Below are positions 1-8,085 of a stretch of 64,000 bases of DNA, in pieces; position 1 is the stretch's first letter, and each line of letters begins with the position of its first letter. Made by a program: the position numbers and the translations under genes. The notes under the pieces are model-generated. The model was not told where the DNA came from. It ran no database searches and saw only the letters and a list, made by a program, of their open reading frames with translations. This stretch comes from CAZWRN01 sp964446685 (GTDB lineage Bacteria; Patescibacteriota; Microgenomatia; Daviesbacterales; UBA10151), in assembly GCA_964446685.1 (NCBI GenBank), contig CAYUPO010000005.1, forward strand, positions 15,891-79,890, given 5' to 3'.

Positions 1-506
1 ACTATACCTTTTTCCCAAATTTTAATAGTTTCAATCATTCCCTGCACTCCAAACTCAGTGGGTAGCACTTCACCAAATGTCATTTTCTCATCTGAAGTAA
101 AAATTGGTTCCACTAATTTACCTTTAACAAAATAATCTCTTAACTCAGCTAAACTAACACCTGAATCGACCTCCAAAAGGACCTGATCAATACCCATTGA
201 TCCAATGACAAATTTTCCTTTAATACCACTAATTTTAATAATATGAGTTCGGTTTTTGATGACCAGACACTCTATATTTTTACCTTTTTTAGGCGGTTCA
301 ATAGTATCATATCCAAGTAACTTATAAGGGATATTCAGTTCAAAACACAGATCTAGCACCTGCTGAAGTTCTTTCTGATTGGTGGCAATATAAAAAGCAT
401 CCGCTAAAACATCCAGTTTACGGCCAGTATGATAATGCAAACTTTCATTTAGTTTAACCCTGGCTTCTCCTAATTCATTTTGTAACAAATTATATTTATG
501 TTTCAT
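1..506 (-). CDS. MurB-like FAD-binding protein (N-terminal part, runs off window)
   Basis: Open frame of 168 codons starting at an ATG (504-506) and still open at base 1. The N-terminus (LNESLHYHTGRKLDVLADAF, then a helix and NIPYKLLG) follows the pattern of the FAD-binding domain of UDP-N-acetylenolpyruvoylglucosamine reductase: substrate loop, strand, then the x-LGGGSN turn. Here the glycine-rich GGGSN turn is replaced by LGYDTIEPP, so FAD binding may be altered. It lies just downstream of the MurE-like gene on the same strand (53 bp gap), which supports a peptidoglycan precursor role. The catalytic Ser and Glu of MurB would lie outside the window and cannot be checked. It could be a MurB-fold protein with another job. 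Confidence 0.5.
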   Translation of the reverse strand, partial: MKHKYNLLQNELGEARVKLNESLHYHTGRKLDVLADAFYIATNQKELQQVLDLCFELNIPYKLLGYDTIEPPKKGKNIECLVIKNRTHIIKISGIKGKFVIGSMGIDQVLLEVDSGVSLAELRDYFVKGKLVEPIFTSDEKMTFGEVLPTEFGVQGMIETIKIWEKGI

Positions 507-559
507 TGATTATTAAAAGGCAGTTATTATGAAGACCCCACCTGCGTGAGTAATTCAGT

Positions 560-1771
560 TTAGTGTTTTAAAGCTTTTTTCACTGCTTCATGATCTGACC
601 ATGGAGTTTCTGTTTTTCCATCATAATTCAGACTTTTTTCATGTCCTTTACCAAAAATCCCCACCACATCTCCTTTTTTAGCCAAGGAATTAATGGCAAA
701 TTCAATAGCCTTTTGTCTGTCTCCTTCAATAAAAACATTTTTCCCCAGCTCACCGCCTTTTTTTTGGGCTCCTTCTAGAATCTGAGCATTAATTTTCTCC
801 AGCTCACCCCGCGGATCTTCAGCTGTTATAACACTTAAATCAGCTAATTGCGCCGATATTCCTCCCATTAAGCCTCTTTTTTCCACATCTCTGGCGCCAG
901 CAGATCCAAAAACCGCAATCAGCTTACCTTTTGTTTTAGGACGTAAAGCTTTCAGAGACTGCTCTAAAGCAAAAGGGGTGTGGGCAAAATCAACATATAT
1001 TTTAATACCTTTATCATTTGGAACATCATTCATCCGGCCCTCCAAAGTATTAAATGATTCCAATGCCGATTTAATAGTCTTTGAATCAATTCCCAGATTA
1101 ACTGCTGCAGCTGCTGCTGCCAAAGCATTTTGCAAATTATATTCTCCGGGTAAAGACAGTTTTAAAGGAAACTTCAGGGGATGAAAATCCGCCTGTTTCG
1201 TCAATCCAAAACTAACAACTTTACCTGAAGTAAGCTTCTTAAGCCGGTCGAAATGTTTCTCGGCATGGTTTAAAACCGCTACTCTGACATTTTTTATCAA
1301 AGTTGCTTTGGCTTTAAAATAATTTTCCCAATTTCCGTGATAATCCAGATGTTCATGAGTAATATTGGTGATAACCCCAATATCAAATTTGACCCCCCAG
1401 GCTCTGAACTGATCTAACCCATGTGAAGTCACTTCCAACACCAGATATTGCTGATTCTGAGTTTTTGCCAGCTTTATAAACTTCTGTAACAGCATCGGAT
1501 CCGGATTAGTAACATGAAACCCGGTATCATAACTTTTTCCGGCGATCTCAGCATTAATGGTAGATACCATCGAAACCGCTTTTCCAGCTGATTTTAGAAT
1601 CTGATAAATCATATTGACAGTGGTCGTCTTACCGTCAGTTCCAGTGACACCAATCACAGTCATTTTTTTGGAAGGAAAGCCATAGATTAGATTGGCTAAA
1701 ACAGCCGTCGGAAGATGTCTAAATAAATTGATGGCCTTTTGTGGAATAACTTTGCGAACTAGCCTTTTCAT
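560..1771 (-). CDS. murE: MurE-like Mur ligase lacking the N-terminal UDP-binding domain
   Basis: ATP-dependent amide ligase of the Mur family, expected to add the third amino acid to UDP-MurNAc-L-Ala-D-Glu in the cytoplasm. The P-loop GVTGTDGKTTT is at residues 41-51. The central domain has VTSHGLDQ (115-122) and ITHEHLDYHG (137-146), with the carbamylated-lysine region YFKAKAT just after. The C-terminal domain has EGRM, a HTPFALE stretch, EDPRGE (318-323) and GKGHE (374-378). The arginine of the DNPR motif, which contacts meso-diaminopimelate in E. coli MurE, is kept, but Asn is replaced by Asp. At 403 residues it is about 90 shorter than usual: the P-loop comes after only about 40 residues, so most of domain 1 is missing. 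A related Mur-ligase function is possible. Confidence 0.8.
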   Translation of the reverse strand: MKRLVRKVIPQKAINLFRHLPTAVLANLIYGFPSKKMTVIGVTGTDGKTTTVNMIYQILKSAGKAVSMVSTINAEIAGKSYDTGFHVTNPDPMLLQKFIKLAKTQNQQYLVLEVTSHGLDQFRAWGVKFDIGVITNITHEHLDYHGNWENYFKAKATLIKNVRVAVLNHAEKHFDRLKKLTSGKVVSFGLTKQADFHPLKFPLKLSLPGEYNLQNALAAAAAAVNLGIDSKTIKSALESFNTLEGRMNDVPNDKGIKIYVDFAHTPFALEQSLKALRPKTKGKLIAVFGSAGARDVEKRGLMGGISAQLADLSVITAEDPRGELEKINAQILEGAQKKGGELGKNVFIEGDRQKAIEFAINSLAKKGDVVGIFGKGHEKSLNYDGKTETPWSDHEAVKKALKH

Positions 1772-1785
1772 TAATTACCCTATAG

Positions 1786-1815
1786 TTGAAATTTTAATCC
1801 CTCTGCTCGTATAAT
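1786..1815 (+). promoter_or_regulatory. Sigma-70-type promoter for the 1829 gene
   Basis: TTGAAA (1786-1791), an 18-bp spacer and TATAAT (1810-1815). The likely start of transcription is near 1822, leaving a leader of about 7 nt before the ATG at 1829 and no room for a ribosome binding site. It lies in the short gap divergent from the MurE-like gene. Confidence 0.6.
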
Positions 1816-1828
1816 ATCATAGAATTAC

Positions 1829-2533
1829 ATGAGTAAACATAAAGAAACTCCATCTATTTTCTATCAAAGAACAGGGATTTTGTCTACAACAACAAATGTG
1901 GATACAGCAAAAGCCAAAAAATTTATGAAATTGTCTGCCTTAGGTAGAAATATAGTAATTACAGATTCTAAAAATATTCCTGATGCAGAACAATCACGAG
2001 TTGGTGATGATGTTTTAGCCTGGAAGACATTTGCTCCTGAATTTGAAGGATTTAAACAAGCAGTAGGTGGCAATAAATATAGACAGGTTATCAAAAGTCC
2101 AACCGCATACGAGATTCAAATAAATGATCAGGAGATTGGTAAATCTGTTGGAAAAAGCAATTATAGTGATTCGGATGAATATCAAAAAAAATTCTTAGAT
2201 ATTCTAAACCAAACTGTTAGGATAGGTGTATTAACTTGCTTGACCTCAGAAAAGTTGGGTCTAGGACATATATTTGCATATGGTTTATATGTAGGATACT
2301 TTCAAAGGCGAATGTTAGAAGGCAGTCCAATTCTCCAACCTCATGATTTAGTCGGAATTCCATTAATGAATATTATGGGAAATATTATAATTCCAATGCT
2401 AATGGACACCGGATCTCCTCAAAGAGATTGGAAAGAAGCTGTATTACCTATGATTCCTATTGATCGCTGGCTTTCAGGATCAGGTTATTTATTTACAAAA
2501 GGAAGAAATTTAATAGTACCGTCAACCAGTTAA
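1829..2533 (+). CDS. Hypothetical protein
   Basis: 234 residues and not recognised. It is one of few plus-strand genes here, sitting between the divergent MurE-like gene and the convergent class B PBP gene, where it interrupts an otherwise typical division/cell-wall order. Its own promoter is visible just upstream. The first half is hydrophilic (SALGRNIVITDSKNIPDAEQ region). The second half has two apolar stretches, about residues 130-156 and 175-195, that could be amphipathic or membrane-associated. There is no signal peptide and no Cys cluster. Codon use resembles its neighbours, so there is no clear sign of transfer. It ends 2 bp from the PBP stop, so both transcripts must terminate inside each other. 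Confidence 0.75.
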   Translation: MSKHKETPSIFYQRTGILSTTTNVDTAKAKKFMKLSALGRNIVITDSKNIPDAEQSRVGDDVLAWKTFAPEFEGFKQAVGGNKYRQVIKSPTAYEIQINDQEIGKSVGKSNYSDSDEYQKKFLDILNQTVRIGVLTCLTSEKLGLGHIFAYGLYVGYFQRRMLEGSPILQPHDLVGIPLMNIMGNIIIPMLMDTGSPQRDWKEAVLPMIPIDRWLSGSGYLFTKGRNLIVPSTS

Positions 2534-2535
2534 CT

Positions 2536-4368
2536 TCATTGCCCTGTCGGGGCAATTCCGTAGTATGTAAATAAATCCTTGGTAATATCAAAAAAAGTCG
2601 GGGCAGCTGTATCTGCTCCGTAAATTGAACTGGTTGGCTGATCATATCTGACCAGCATCACAAATTTTGGATCATCAGCCGGCGCAAATCCGACAAAAGA
2701 GGCGATTGTTTTAGTTGCATCATAATGACCCGCCACTGGAATCTGGGCTGTGCCTGTTTTACCGGCTATCCGGTAATCCTGCACTCCGGCTTTTTTCTTA
2801 TAAAACTGTGCTTCACCTTTATCAACCGCCTGCACCATCATTTCTGTCACTTTTTTAGCCGCTTCCTCTGATATTGGATTACCAACCACCCGTGGTTTGA
2901 TCTCAGTTGTCTGCTGACCGTCACTAATGATATTTACCACATGAGGTTCCATCATGATCCCTCCATTGGCAATTGAGCTGACGGCCCGTACCAGCTGCAA
3001 ACCAGTAACAGAAATACCCTGTCCAAATGAGGCAGTAGCCAGATCTATCTCTTTCCAGTCTTTCAGGGGTCTCATATCCGGTGACTGTTCATCTTGTAAA
3101 TCAACTCCGGTGACATTACCAAACCCAAATTTTTCAATATAGTCAAACATTTTTTCAGTTCCCATTTTACGCGAAATATACACCATACCCGTATTATCAG
3201 AGTGAATAATGACATCAGTCATTGATGGATTGTCCATATATTTATTATTCCAAGTCTTGATTACATAGTTAGCAACCGGCAATGGACCGCTGCAAATATC
3301 ACAAACTGTTTCCGGAGTCACCAACCCCTCATTAATGCCTGCTGCCATCACCAGCACTTTAAAAGTCGAACCAGGTTCATATGCATCAGCAGTCAGAGGA
3401 TTCCGGTAACTTTGCCGCGGATATAGCCAGGATCTGGCCGGATCATAACTTGGAAGTGACGCCATTGCCACAATTGCTCCACTACGGGGATCCATCACAA
3501 TAGCTGACACCCCTTTTGCTCCATATTTTTGCAGACCTTTCTCCAGTGATGATTCCACCATTCGCTGAATCGCCCGGTCAATATGCAACTTAAGTGTTTT
3601 TCCCGGTTTTGTCTCTTTGGAGGAAAATTCACCGATCAAAATTGGCAACCCTAAAGCATCCTTTTCCTGCACTAACTGCCCATTTTTCCCCTTTAATTCA
3701 CCATTGTAGTACCCTTCCAGACCAAAATACCCGATATCTTCACCATATTCATCAGATCCCACATAACCTGTTATATGAGCTGAAGAAGAGCCCTCCGGAT
3801 AAAATCTTTTAGTGCTGTTATCAAAACCCAAACCTTTGAGGGATAATCCTTCCAGTTTCTTTTTTAGTGAGTTATCAACTTTCCGGTTTAAATTAACCCA
3901 ATACAGATTTTTGGTGAGCAAATTGAATAAATAATCCTGCCTTTGATTTATCTCTAGTTTTTCTTCTTCTGGTGTTGCAGCGATAGTGGAAGTCTGAGTC
4001 GCCATTTTTGTATCTTCTTCTTTGAATATCTGAGATAGTTTTATAGCAAAATCTTTTTTATATTTAACGACTTTTTCCATGTCCTGAGCATCTGGTGTCT
4101 CCGGATTTAATTTAGTCTGAGGCACTAACTGTTCATTTATTATTCTCGGCTGAGCATAAAGCAAATAAGCCGGTTCACTAGTCACCAAGGCTGAACCATC
4201 AGAATATAAAATCTCCCCCCTTGGAGCAATTGTCTCCTTGGTTAAAAATCTTTGTCCCTCAGCTTTAGCAGTTAACATATCATTTTGAATAACCTGCCAG
4301 AAAAAAAGCCGCAAAAGAATAACTACGAAAAAACCCAGATAAAGCAGTTTAATAACTTGAAATCGCAT
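2536..4368 (-). CDS. ftsI: Class B penicillin-binding protein (FtsI/PBP2-type transpeptidase)
   Basis: Septal or elongation peptidoglycan transpeptidase, 610 residues. One N-terminal membrane segment (about 8-27) places the rest outside. The APRGEILYSDG motif (48-58) of the class B dimerisation domain follows. The penicillin-binding domain has all three active-site motifs: S334TFK, S390DN and K537TGT. There is no PASTA domain. It follows ftsL and mraZ on the same strand, as in dcw clusters, which favours FtsI over the elongation enzyme PBP2. A palindromic repeat lies in the 142-bp gap to ftsL. A low-complexity insert rich in Thr and Glu (about 115-140) sits in the non-catalytic domain. Confidence 0.93.
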   Translation of the reverse strand: MRFQVIKLLYLGFFVVILLRLFFWQVIQNDMLTAKAEGQRFLTKETIAPRGEILYSDGSALVTSEPAYLLYAQPRIINEQLVPQTKLNPETPDAQDMEKVVKYKKDFAIKLSQIFKEEDTKMATQTSTIAATPEEEKLEINQRQDYLFNLLTKNLYWVNLNRKVDNSLKKKLEGLSLKGLGFDNSTKRFYPEGSSSAHITGYVGSDEYGEDIGYFGLEGYYNGELKGKNGQLVQEKDALGLPILIGEFSSKETKPGKTLKLHIDRAIQRMVESSLEKGLQKYGAKGVSAIVMDPRSGAIVAMASLPSYDPARSWLYPRQSYRNPLTADAYEPGSTFKVLVMAAGINEGLVTPETVCDICSGPLPVANYVIKTWNNKYMDNPSMTDVIIHSDNTGMVYISRKMGTEKMFDYIEKFGFGNVTGVDLQDEQSPDMRPLKDWKEIDLATASFGQGISVTGLQLVRAVSSIANGGIMMEPHVVNIISDGQQTTEIKPRVVGNPISEEAAKKVTEMMVQAVDKGEAQFYKKKAGVQDYRIAGKTGTAQIPVAGHYDATKTIASFVGFAPADDPKFVMLVRYDQPTSSIYGADTAAPTFFDITKDLFTYYGIAPTGQ

Positions 4369-4389
4369 AGATATTTATATCTCTCAACC

Positions 4390-4469
4390 GTCATTCCCCT
4401 GAAAAGGGGAATCTATAATAACAACCATCTACGGTGATTTGTATAGATTCCTGCTTTCGCAGGAATGAC
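4390..4469. repeat. REP-like imperfect palindrome between ftsL and ftsI
   Basis: Terminal arms GTCATTCC (4390-4397) and GGAATGAC (4462-4469) enclose two small hairpins: CCCCTGAAAAGGGG and CCTGCTTTCGCAGG. The AATCTATA/TATAGATT parts also pair. It occupies most of the ftsL-ftsI gap and would fold in mRNA, so it may alter readthrough from ftsL into ftsI. This is a non-coding interspersed repeat by appearance. Confidence 0.8.
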
Positions 4470-4510
4470 AATGTGATGGTAAAGCTTAGTGATATTGTAC
4501 CAAAGAATAA

Positions 4511-4825
4511 TTAATGATTAAGAGCCAGACCGGCATCTTTGACGTATTCTATTTTTTGAATTTTGCCAAAACCCAGAGATTTGGAAGATTTCTCTACCTG
4601 TGTCAAAGATTTCTTTTCAGCAATCTTTTTTTCCAGGAGGTCATTTTCCAATTCTAAGGCTGACTTGGTAGTTTCAAGCTGGGCAATCTGTTCTCCTACA
4701 GTTGCCAGTCTGTTCATTGACCAGATAGTTAAAACTGTACCAAACAAAACCAGTAGCACAAAAAACAGGATAATTTGATATTTGAGTTTCGGACTTAAAC
4801 TAATTTGTGACAGTAGAGAGATCAT
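4511..4825 (-). CDS. ftsL: FtsL/DivIC-like division protein
   Basis: Small bitopic membrane protein. I chose the ATG at 4825 (104 residues, MISLLSQISLSPKLKY), giving a 26-bp overlap with mraZ; a longer frame would begin at 4885 deep inside mraZ. One membrane segment at about residues 17-36 is followed by a heptad-like coiled coil (IAQLETTKSALELENDLLEK, about 44-63) and a short C-terminal tail. This is the architecture of FtsL and DivIC, which bridge FtsB-type partners and the septal PBP. The order mraZ-ftsL-ftsI supports FtsL. Sequence identity in this family is always low, so the call rests on topology and position. Confidence 0.75.
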   Translation of the reverse strand: MISLLSQISLSPKLKYQIILFFVLLVLFGTVLTIWSMNRLATVGEQIAQLETTKSALELENDLLEKKIAEKKSLTQVEKSSKSLGFGKIQKIEYVKDAGLALNH

Positions 4826-5204
4826 AATTAAGCACTTTCTGGTATTGGTTTGGTTCCCATATTTCAAAATGGTCGCCTGTTCCAACTATTAAAATTTGCT
4901 CTTTTAATTTTGCTCTTACAATCATTGTCTCAGGGATAATAAATCGTCCCTGTCCGTCGAGAACGCAGATTTCAGCTGAAGAAAAAAATTTCCGTCTCTC
5001 TCTTCTGCCTGTAGTACTTGTCAGGTCCTCTGCCAGTCTTTTACCAGCTTCGACCCCCCATTTATCAGAATTAAATCCCCATAATCCACCATCAAACCCC
5101 TCAATTAAATAAATTACCCCATCCTTCACCTCTTGCCTGAACTTTTTTGGTAGTATTATCCGGTTTTTGCCTGAAAATGTAGTTATAAACTTTCCGAGGA
5201 ACAT
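4800..5204 (-). CDS. mraZ: MraZ transcriptional regulator
   Basis: 134 residues, standard MraZ length, made of two AbrB-like SpoVT halves. The second DxxxR motif is intact (D83GQGR87, followed by FIIP). The first is SGKNR (11-15, followed by IILP), with Ser in place of Asp. MraZ forms ring-like oligomers that bind direct repeats in its own promoter and usually repress the division cluster. It is first in the mraZ-ftsL-ftsI unit; rsmH, normally next, is absent and found at 13750 instead. Matching 10-bp-spaced boxes are visible in its promoter. Confidence 0.95.
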   Translation of the reverse strand: MFLGKFITTFSGKNRIILPKKFRQEVKDGVIYLIEGFDGGLWGFNSDKWGVEAGKRLAEDLTSTTGRRERRKFFSSAEICVLDGQGRFIIPETMIVRAKLKEQILIVGTGDHFEIWEPNQYQKVLNYDLSTVTN

Positions 5205-5221
5205 AATCTTCGGACAGTTTT

Positions 5222-5263
5222 ACCTTCTTTACCCATTTTGCACCATCGTGAAAAGAATGTCAA
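5222..5263 (-). promoter_or_regulatory. mraZ promoter with overlapping MraZ-type operator boxes
   Basis: On the minus strand: -35 TTGACA (5258-5263), 17-bp spacer, -10 CAAAAT (5235-5240). Three boxes spaced exactly 10 bp follow the MraZ TGGGN rule: TGGT (5242-5245), TGGG (5232-5235) and AGGT (5222-5225). The first two flank the -10 and the third covers the start site. This fits autorepression. Only the middle box is a perfect TGGG. Confidence 0.6.
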
Positions 5264-5407
5264 CACAAATTGAACCCGAAACTGTGAAAAGAAATACTAA
5301 AGGATCTAATTTTTTTACCACTAAATTTAATCGACAAACACATTAAACCCCAAATGCTGATTTATGGACGTGAATGCAAGAGCGACCGTTTAAAAGAGGA
5401 AAATAAC

Positions 5408-5680
5408 TCATTTAACATTTCTACGCCAAATTTGACCTAAAATTTGTCCCAAAAAAACCCCGATAAATTCAATAAATATAATGGGTGTGAAATTGATATT
5501 TGTATCGGCACACCCGTTAAAACATTTGGTAAAAGAGATAATAAAAGCAAATGGAATATATACTAAAACAGCAAATATACATGAGAGAATAAGTGAAACT
5601 TTTAATGAAAAATACCGTCTTAAAAAAACTGAAATAACAAAGAGAATAATCAACAAAAAACCATATATATGCTGATCCAT
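5408..5680 (-). CDS. Hypothetical small membrane protein
   Basis: 90 residues with three predicted membrane segments (about 5-20, 28-50 and 65-83) and a basic C-terminus (QIWRRNVK). A Cys-x4-Cys pair (KCFNGCAD) lies in the loop after the second segment. The ATG overlaps the stop of the 5680-6603 gene as TAATG, so the two are probably translationally coupled. The family is not recognised. About 200 bp between its end and mraZ hold only the mraZ promoter on the minus strand. Confidence 0.6.
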   Translation of the reverse strand: MDQHIYGFLLIILFVISVFLRRYFSLKVSLILSCIFAVLVYIPFAFIISFTKCFNGCADTNINFTPIIFIEFIGVFLGQILGQIWRRNVK

Positions 5681-6603
5681 TATTTATCAACTAGTACTGC
5701 ATAAATACCAGCACCTTTGCCTGGAGCGGACAGTTTATTTGATTCAACTTTAGTCTCCAACATCTCCCAGTTACCTGTTTTATCCTGATAAACTGCTAGT
5801 TTGGCATTTTGGGAAGGTGTTTCAAGTGTTTCAATACTGACATCTCCAGTTGAAATATCTTTAGCTGTTGGCACATTTAGAGCATAGACTTTACCAAAAA
5901 ATGCTTTACCATCAGGCAATTTTGGAGCAGCAGTTACATCATTAACAATAGCAAAGCCGGTAGTAGCCAGCTCAGTTTGCGGTGCTGTTGTTACATAATT
6001 AAAATGGCTGTCACCTGAAGTTATTTTACCTAAAGCAATATCTGGTTTTTGCAGATGCCAAGTTGTTGTCATTTTATAGATAGTTGTTACCTTGTCACCC
6101 CTTTTGTAAGGCTTAGTGATTTTCAGCAGCAATGTGCCATTTTCCACCTCTTTATCAAATACACAGTGCAATGTTGACATGGTATCTCCTTTGGAACAGG
6201 TTCCAAACAAAATCTCCTGGTCATATTCACTCTTTTTATCATTGGTATTCAAAGTCCCCTGCACACCACGGTCAATTTTATCTCCTTCAGCAGCCCCTTC
6301 AGCATCAGAATTGACTACATCAGAAGCTGAAGCCTGATAAGCTAGTTCATAAGAAATCCCTTCATAAGACGATACACGGAAGATATTTAAATTAAGCGCA
6401 TTGCCATCGCGTCTGGGAATAAGTAAAGCATAAGGACCTTCAGGATCAAAAGAAAGTTCAACTTCTTCGACTGGTAAGTTAGTAGGCACCCGATTTAACC
6501 ACCAGTTAATTCCCCAAACCATTCCACCTAATAAAAGCACTAAGACAACAACCAGGGCTAGGTTCACTTTGTTTGAAAAAAAGATTTTGAGTTTATCAAT
6601 CAT
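5680..6603 (-). CDS. Hypothetical membrane-anchored extracellular protein
   Basis: 307 residues: short basic cytoplasmic tail, one membrane segment (about 14-35, LALVVVLVLLLGGMVWG) and a large hydrophilic, Thr/Asp-rich outer domain. The outer part has alternating beta-type hydrophobicity and two Cys (GTCSKG and LHCVF) that could form a disulphide. The C-terminal section (about 260-307) resembles a compact beta domain ending in AGIYAVLVDK. No enzyme motif is seen. It lies downstream of glyS and is coupled to the small membrane protein that follows. A structural or adhesive surface role is possible but unsupported. Confidence 0.7.
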   Translation of the reverse strand: MIDKLKIFFSNKVNLALVVVLVLLLGGMVWGINWWLNRVPTNLPVEEVELSFDPEGPYALLIPRRDGNALNLNIFRVSSYEGISYELAYQASASDVVNSDAEGAAEGDKIDRGVQGTLNTNDKKSEYDQEILFGTCSKGDTMSTLHCVFDKEVENGTLLLKITKPYKRGDKVTTIYKMTTTWHLQKPDIALGKITSGDSHFNYVTTAPQTELATTGFAIVNDVTAAPKLPDGKAFFGKVYALNVPTAKDISTGDVSIETLETPSQNAKLAVYQDKTGNWEMLETKVESNKLSAPGKGAGIYAVLVDK

Positions 6604-6611
6604 ATCAACTA

Positions 6612-6684
6612 TATTTTTCGAACGAAGAGAGAAATTACATCTAATTTTACTTAGGGAATTTTCTCGCTTAACACTCGAAAAATA
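6612..6684. repeat. Inverted repeat just downstream of glyS
   Basis: Perfect 10-bp arms TATTTTTCGA (6612-6621) and TCGAAAAATA (6675-6684), with inner partial pairing between AGAGAGAAATT and AATTTTCTCGCT. It begins immediately after the glyS stop and ends before the next gene's start. It could act as an AT-rich terminator or mRNA-stabilising hairpin, or be a remnant of a miniature element. Confidence 0.6.
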
Positions 6685-8076
6685 TTAAATTTTAGATTTC
6701 AGAAAACTTGTCAGATCACTTATCTTAACTCTTTCCTGAGTCGCACTGTCCCTGTCTCTGACAGTCACCGCTTCATCCTCAAGTGTATCAAAATCCACAG
6801 TAATACAAAAGGGTGTCCCAATCTCATCCTGTGCCGCATATCGTTTTCCAATATTTCCTCTGGCGTCCCAAGCCACAGTCATATCTTTTTTCAACAGGTT
6901 ATACATTTCGCGAGCTTTATCAACCAATTCTGGTTTATTAGCCAAAAGTGGAAAAATAGCTGCTTTATAAGGAGCTAATTTGGGATTTAGTTTTAAAAAT
7001 TCTCTTCCATTATCACTGGTATATGCATCAACTAATACCATCAACATCAGGCGATTGATACCTACTGCGGGTTCAATTACATGCGGAATAACTTTTAGAT
7101 TAGTTTCAGGATCTATTATCGATAAATCTTTACCTGAATGTTTGATATGTTGTTTCAGATCATAATCAGTCCTATATGCCAGTCCCCAGAGCTCTTTAAA
7201 ACCAAATGGGTATTGATACTCTAGATCTTCAGTCCTTTTGCTGTAAAAAGACCTTTCTTCATCAGTATGCGAGCGCCATCTTAGATTATCCGCTCTGACG
7301 CCCAGATTGGTTGTCACAAAGGCAAACATCGCTGTTTTCCAGGCTTCAAAAATCTCTTCCCAATTTTGTTTTTCCGGATCAAAGAAATATTCAATCTCTC
7401 CCTGTTCAAACTCAATTGTTCTAAAAATAGAATTCCCCAAAGTAATTTCATTTCTAAAACTTTTTCCCAGTTGAGCAATTCCAAATGGTAATCTAACCCG
7501 TGAAGAATCTGTAACATTCTTAAAATTAATAAATATTCCCTGCGCAGTTTCTCCTCTTAAATAAGCTAATGATTGGTCACCTTCAACAATACCTAAATGA
7601 ACTGGAAACAATAAATTAAATTTACGAACCTCAGTCCAATCAACTTTGCCACATTTAGGACATTTGATTCCTTCCTTAGTAATTATTCCCCCTAATTGTT
7701 CCGGAGATAATCCTTCTACTTTTTGATCTCTCTTTTCCTTTTCAAAAAAATCTTCAATAATATGATCTGCTCTAAATCGGGATTTACAGGTTTTACAATC
7801 CAACATGGCATCCGAAAATCCAGCTGTATGTCCTGAAGCATCCCAGACTTTATGGGAAGAAATAATACTGGCATCAAGTCCAACAACATCGTCTCTTTGA
7901 TGTACAAAGTTTTCCCACCAGGCATTTCGGACATTTCTTAAAAGTTCAGTTCCCATCGGTCCATAATCATAAGTATTGGCAACTCCTCCATAGATCTCAG
8001 ATCCAGGGTAAATAAACCCTCTTCTTTTGGCGAGAGCCACTATTTTTTCCATTATATTTTGATTGTTATTATCCAT
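6685..8076 (-). CDS. glyS: Glycyl-tRNA synthetase, single-chain (class II, alpha2 type)
   Basis: Charges tRNA-Gly with glycine in the cytoplasm. 463 residues, the length of the bacterial one-chain enzyme rather than the glyQ/glyS pair. It begins with GGVANTYDYGP (30-40) of motif 1, has motif 2 FRNEIT (207-212), the ETAQG and FEQGE glycine-site segments, and motif 3 GINR (339-342). A zinc-ribbon insertion has Cys94, Cys97, Cys139 and Cys142. The C-terminal anticodon-binding domain (about 370-460, AAIFPLL... DFDTLEDEAVTVRDRDS) is complete. A T-box leader and terminator precede it, so expression should rise when tRNA-Gly is uncharged. Confidence 0.96.
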   Translation of the reverse strand: MDNNNQNIMEKIVALAKRRGFIYPGSEIYGGVANTYDYGPMGTELLRNVRNAWWENFVHQRDDVVGLDASIISSHKVWDASGHTAGFSDAMLDCKTCKSRFRADHIIEDFFEKEKRDQKVEGLSPEQLGGIITKEGIKCPKCGKVDWTEVRKFNLLFPVHLGIVEGDQSLAYLRGETAQGIFINFKNVTDSSRVRLPFGIAQLGKSFRNEITLGNSIFRTIEFEQGEIEYFFDPEKQNWEEIFEAWKTAMFAFVTTNLGVRADNLRWRSHTDEERSFYSKRTEDLEYQYPFGFKELWGLAYRTDYDLKQHIKHSGKDLSIIDPETNLKVIPHVIEPAVGINRLMLMVLVDAYTSDNGREFLKLNPKLAPYKAAIFPLLANKPELVDKAREMYNLLKKDMTVAWDARGNIGKRYAAQDEIGTPFCITVDFDTLEDEAVTVRDRDSATQERVKISDLTSFLKSKI

Positions 8077-8085
8077 ATTATGCTT

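Noticed and set aside
4800..4885. Longer FtsL start at 4885
   Set aside because: It would add 20 residues translated from mraZ sequence with no FtsL-like character; the ATG at 4825 is better placed.
5481..5675. 64-codon plus-strand frame opposite the 90-aa membrane protein
   Set aside because: It is a shadow of the membrane protein frame with no own promoter or family match.
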